Of a stretch of DNA of 5,485 bases, positions 5,149-5,485 are shown in pieces. The notes under the pieces were generated by a model. It had not been told where the DNA came from and did no database searches. It saw only the letters and a program-made list of their open reading frames with translations. The position numbers and the translations under genes were made by a program. Every line of letters begins with the position of its first letter. Within the stretch, counting starts at the first letter, position 1. The stretch covers positions 1-5,485 of the forward strand of contig JAOUOM010000189.1 of the NCBI GenBank assembly GCA_029880385.1, given 5' to 3'. Origin of the DNA: Cyclobacteriaceae bacterium (GTDB lineage Bacteria; Bacteroidota; Bacteroidia; Cytophagales; Cyclobacteriaceae).

Positions 5149-5485
5149 TTAACCCTGACCTGAATTAGTCAGGGTTTTTTCTTTCAAATAAGCCGCAGCA
5201 AGTTGCAAATCTTCCTGCGTCGTGATTTTGATGTTTTGATAACTACCATCCAGCAAGTGTACCGGGTAGCCGGCATGTTCCACCACACTGGCATCATCGG
5301 TAAACGATTCTTTTTCTTCCTGCTGATAAGCATCCATCAGCCAACTGGCCCGAAATACCTGGGGAGTCTGTACCAGCCGATACAACGACCTGTCCTGTGC
5401 CAGCGACCTGTCACCCGAAAGCACCCGTATCGAATCCTTGACAGGGACTGATACAACGGCTGATCCGATTTCATCTGCCTGTCGA
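5149..5485 (-). CDS. ispD: 2-C-methyl-D-erythritol 4-phosphate cytidylyltransferase, 3' part
   Basis: IspD transfers CMP from CTP to methylerythritol phosphate, the third step of the MEP pathway to isoprenoid precursors, in the cytoplasm. The visible frame gives 111 codons ending at TAA 5151-5149 and runs off the right edge. It is open beyond the GTG at 5424, which is an internal Val. The visible part begins near Gly-Ser-Ala-Val-Val-Ser-Val-Pro-Val-Lys-Asp-Ser, corresponding to the family's Ala-x-Pro-Val-x-Asp-Thr segment. It continues with Gln-Thr-Pro-Gln-Val-Phe (Thr-Pro-Gln at 5367-5359), Phe-Thr-Asp-Asp-Ala (Asp-Asp at 5298-5293) and Asn-Ile-Lys-Ile-Thr; the Lys at 5229-5227 corresponds to the substrate-binding Lys213 of E. 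coli IspD. The CTP-binding Gly-rich loop at the N-terminus is outside the window. With a usual length near 225-230 residues, about half is seen. The last codons lie within the terminator of the neighbouring gene. The paralogous TarI/ribitol-phosphate cytidylyltransferase is a less likely alternative. Confidence 0.93.
   Translation of the reverse strand, partial: RQADEIGSAVVSVPVKDSIRVLSGDRSLAQDRSLYRLVQTPQVFRASWLMDAYQQEEKESFTDDASVVEHAGYPVHLLDGSYQNIKITTQEDLQLAAAYLKEKTLTNSGQG
5151..5180 (+). terminator. Rho-independent terminator of the DUF2795 gene, inside the 3' end of ispD
   Basis: The arm AACCCTGAC (5151-5159) pairs perfectly with GTCAGGGTT (5168-5176) around an 8-nt loop, and the T run extends to 5180. 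It starts 10 bp after the DUF2795 stop and points rightward. The hairpin coincides with the last codons of ispD on the other strand (Leu-Thr-Asn-Ser-Gly-Gln-Gly-stop). The minus-strand copy is followed by TTAATTAA rather than a clean T tract, so it is a weaker terminator for ispD. Confidence 0.88.

Noticed and set aside
5422..5424. GTG as the start of the ispD reading frame
   Set aside because: The frame continues upstream to the window edge with conserved IspD residues, so this is an internal Val codon.
1..5485. CRISPR, transposon, phage, toxin-antitoxin or defence genes
   Set aside because: No spaced repeats, transposase or integrase motifs, terminal inverted repeats or defence domains were seen; the recognised genes are ordinary chromosomal ones.

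Overview
The window reads as a chromosomal housekeeping segment of a Bacteroidota bacterium, probably of the Cytophagales type. The evidence is a DUF349 helical protein of the Bacteroidetes architecture, a tiny acidic DUF2795 protein of a kind common in that phylum, a signal peptide ending in Phe-Ser-Gln, gene starts without Shine-Dalgarno sequences in A/T-rich leaders, and an exact match to the Bacteroidetes promoter element TAnnTTTG (4878-4885). The genus cannot be fixed from the sequence alone.

Layout. Positions 1-40 hold a short tandem repeat with a 10-bp period. Positions 157-324 hold no convincing protein gene, but they contain nested hairpins ending in a strong rho-independent terminator, which suggests a small non-coding RNA on the + strand. 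Positions 325-642 are an unusually GC-rich gap with one doubtful 80-codon minus-strand ORF. Then come a secreted PHP-domain phosphoesterase (643-1749, +), a bidirectional terminator (1764-1806), the ABC-F translation factor EttA (1828-3510, -), a 64-bp divergent spacer, a DUF349 protein with a GTG start (3575-4783, +), a clear promoter (4856-4885), a 73-residue DUF2795 protein (4920-5141, +), and the 3' half of ispD (5149-5485, -), which runs off the right edge.

How the parts relate. The genes do not form one pathway: EttA regulates entry of ribosomes into elongation, IspD belongs to the MEP isoprenoid pathway, the PHP protein is predicted to act in the periplasm, and DUF349 and DUF2795 have no established function. 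Transcription units are compact. Two convergent pairs (PHP/ettA and DUF2795/ispD) are each separated by a hairpin terminator, and the second terminator lies inside the last codons of ispD. I found no phage, transposon, CRISPR, toxin-antitoxin or defence module. The least explained stretch is 1-642, and the candidate structured RNA there is the best lead for something undescribed.
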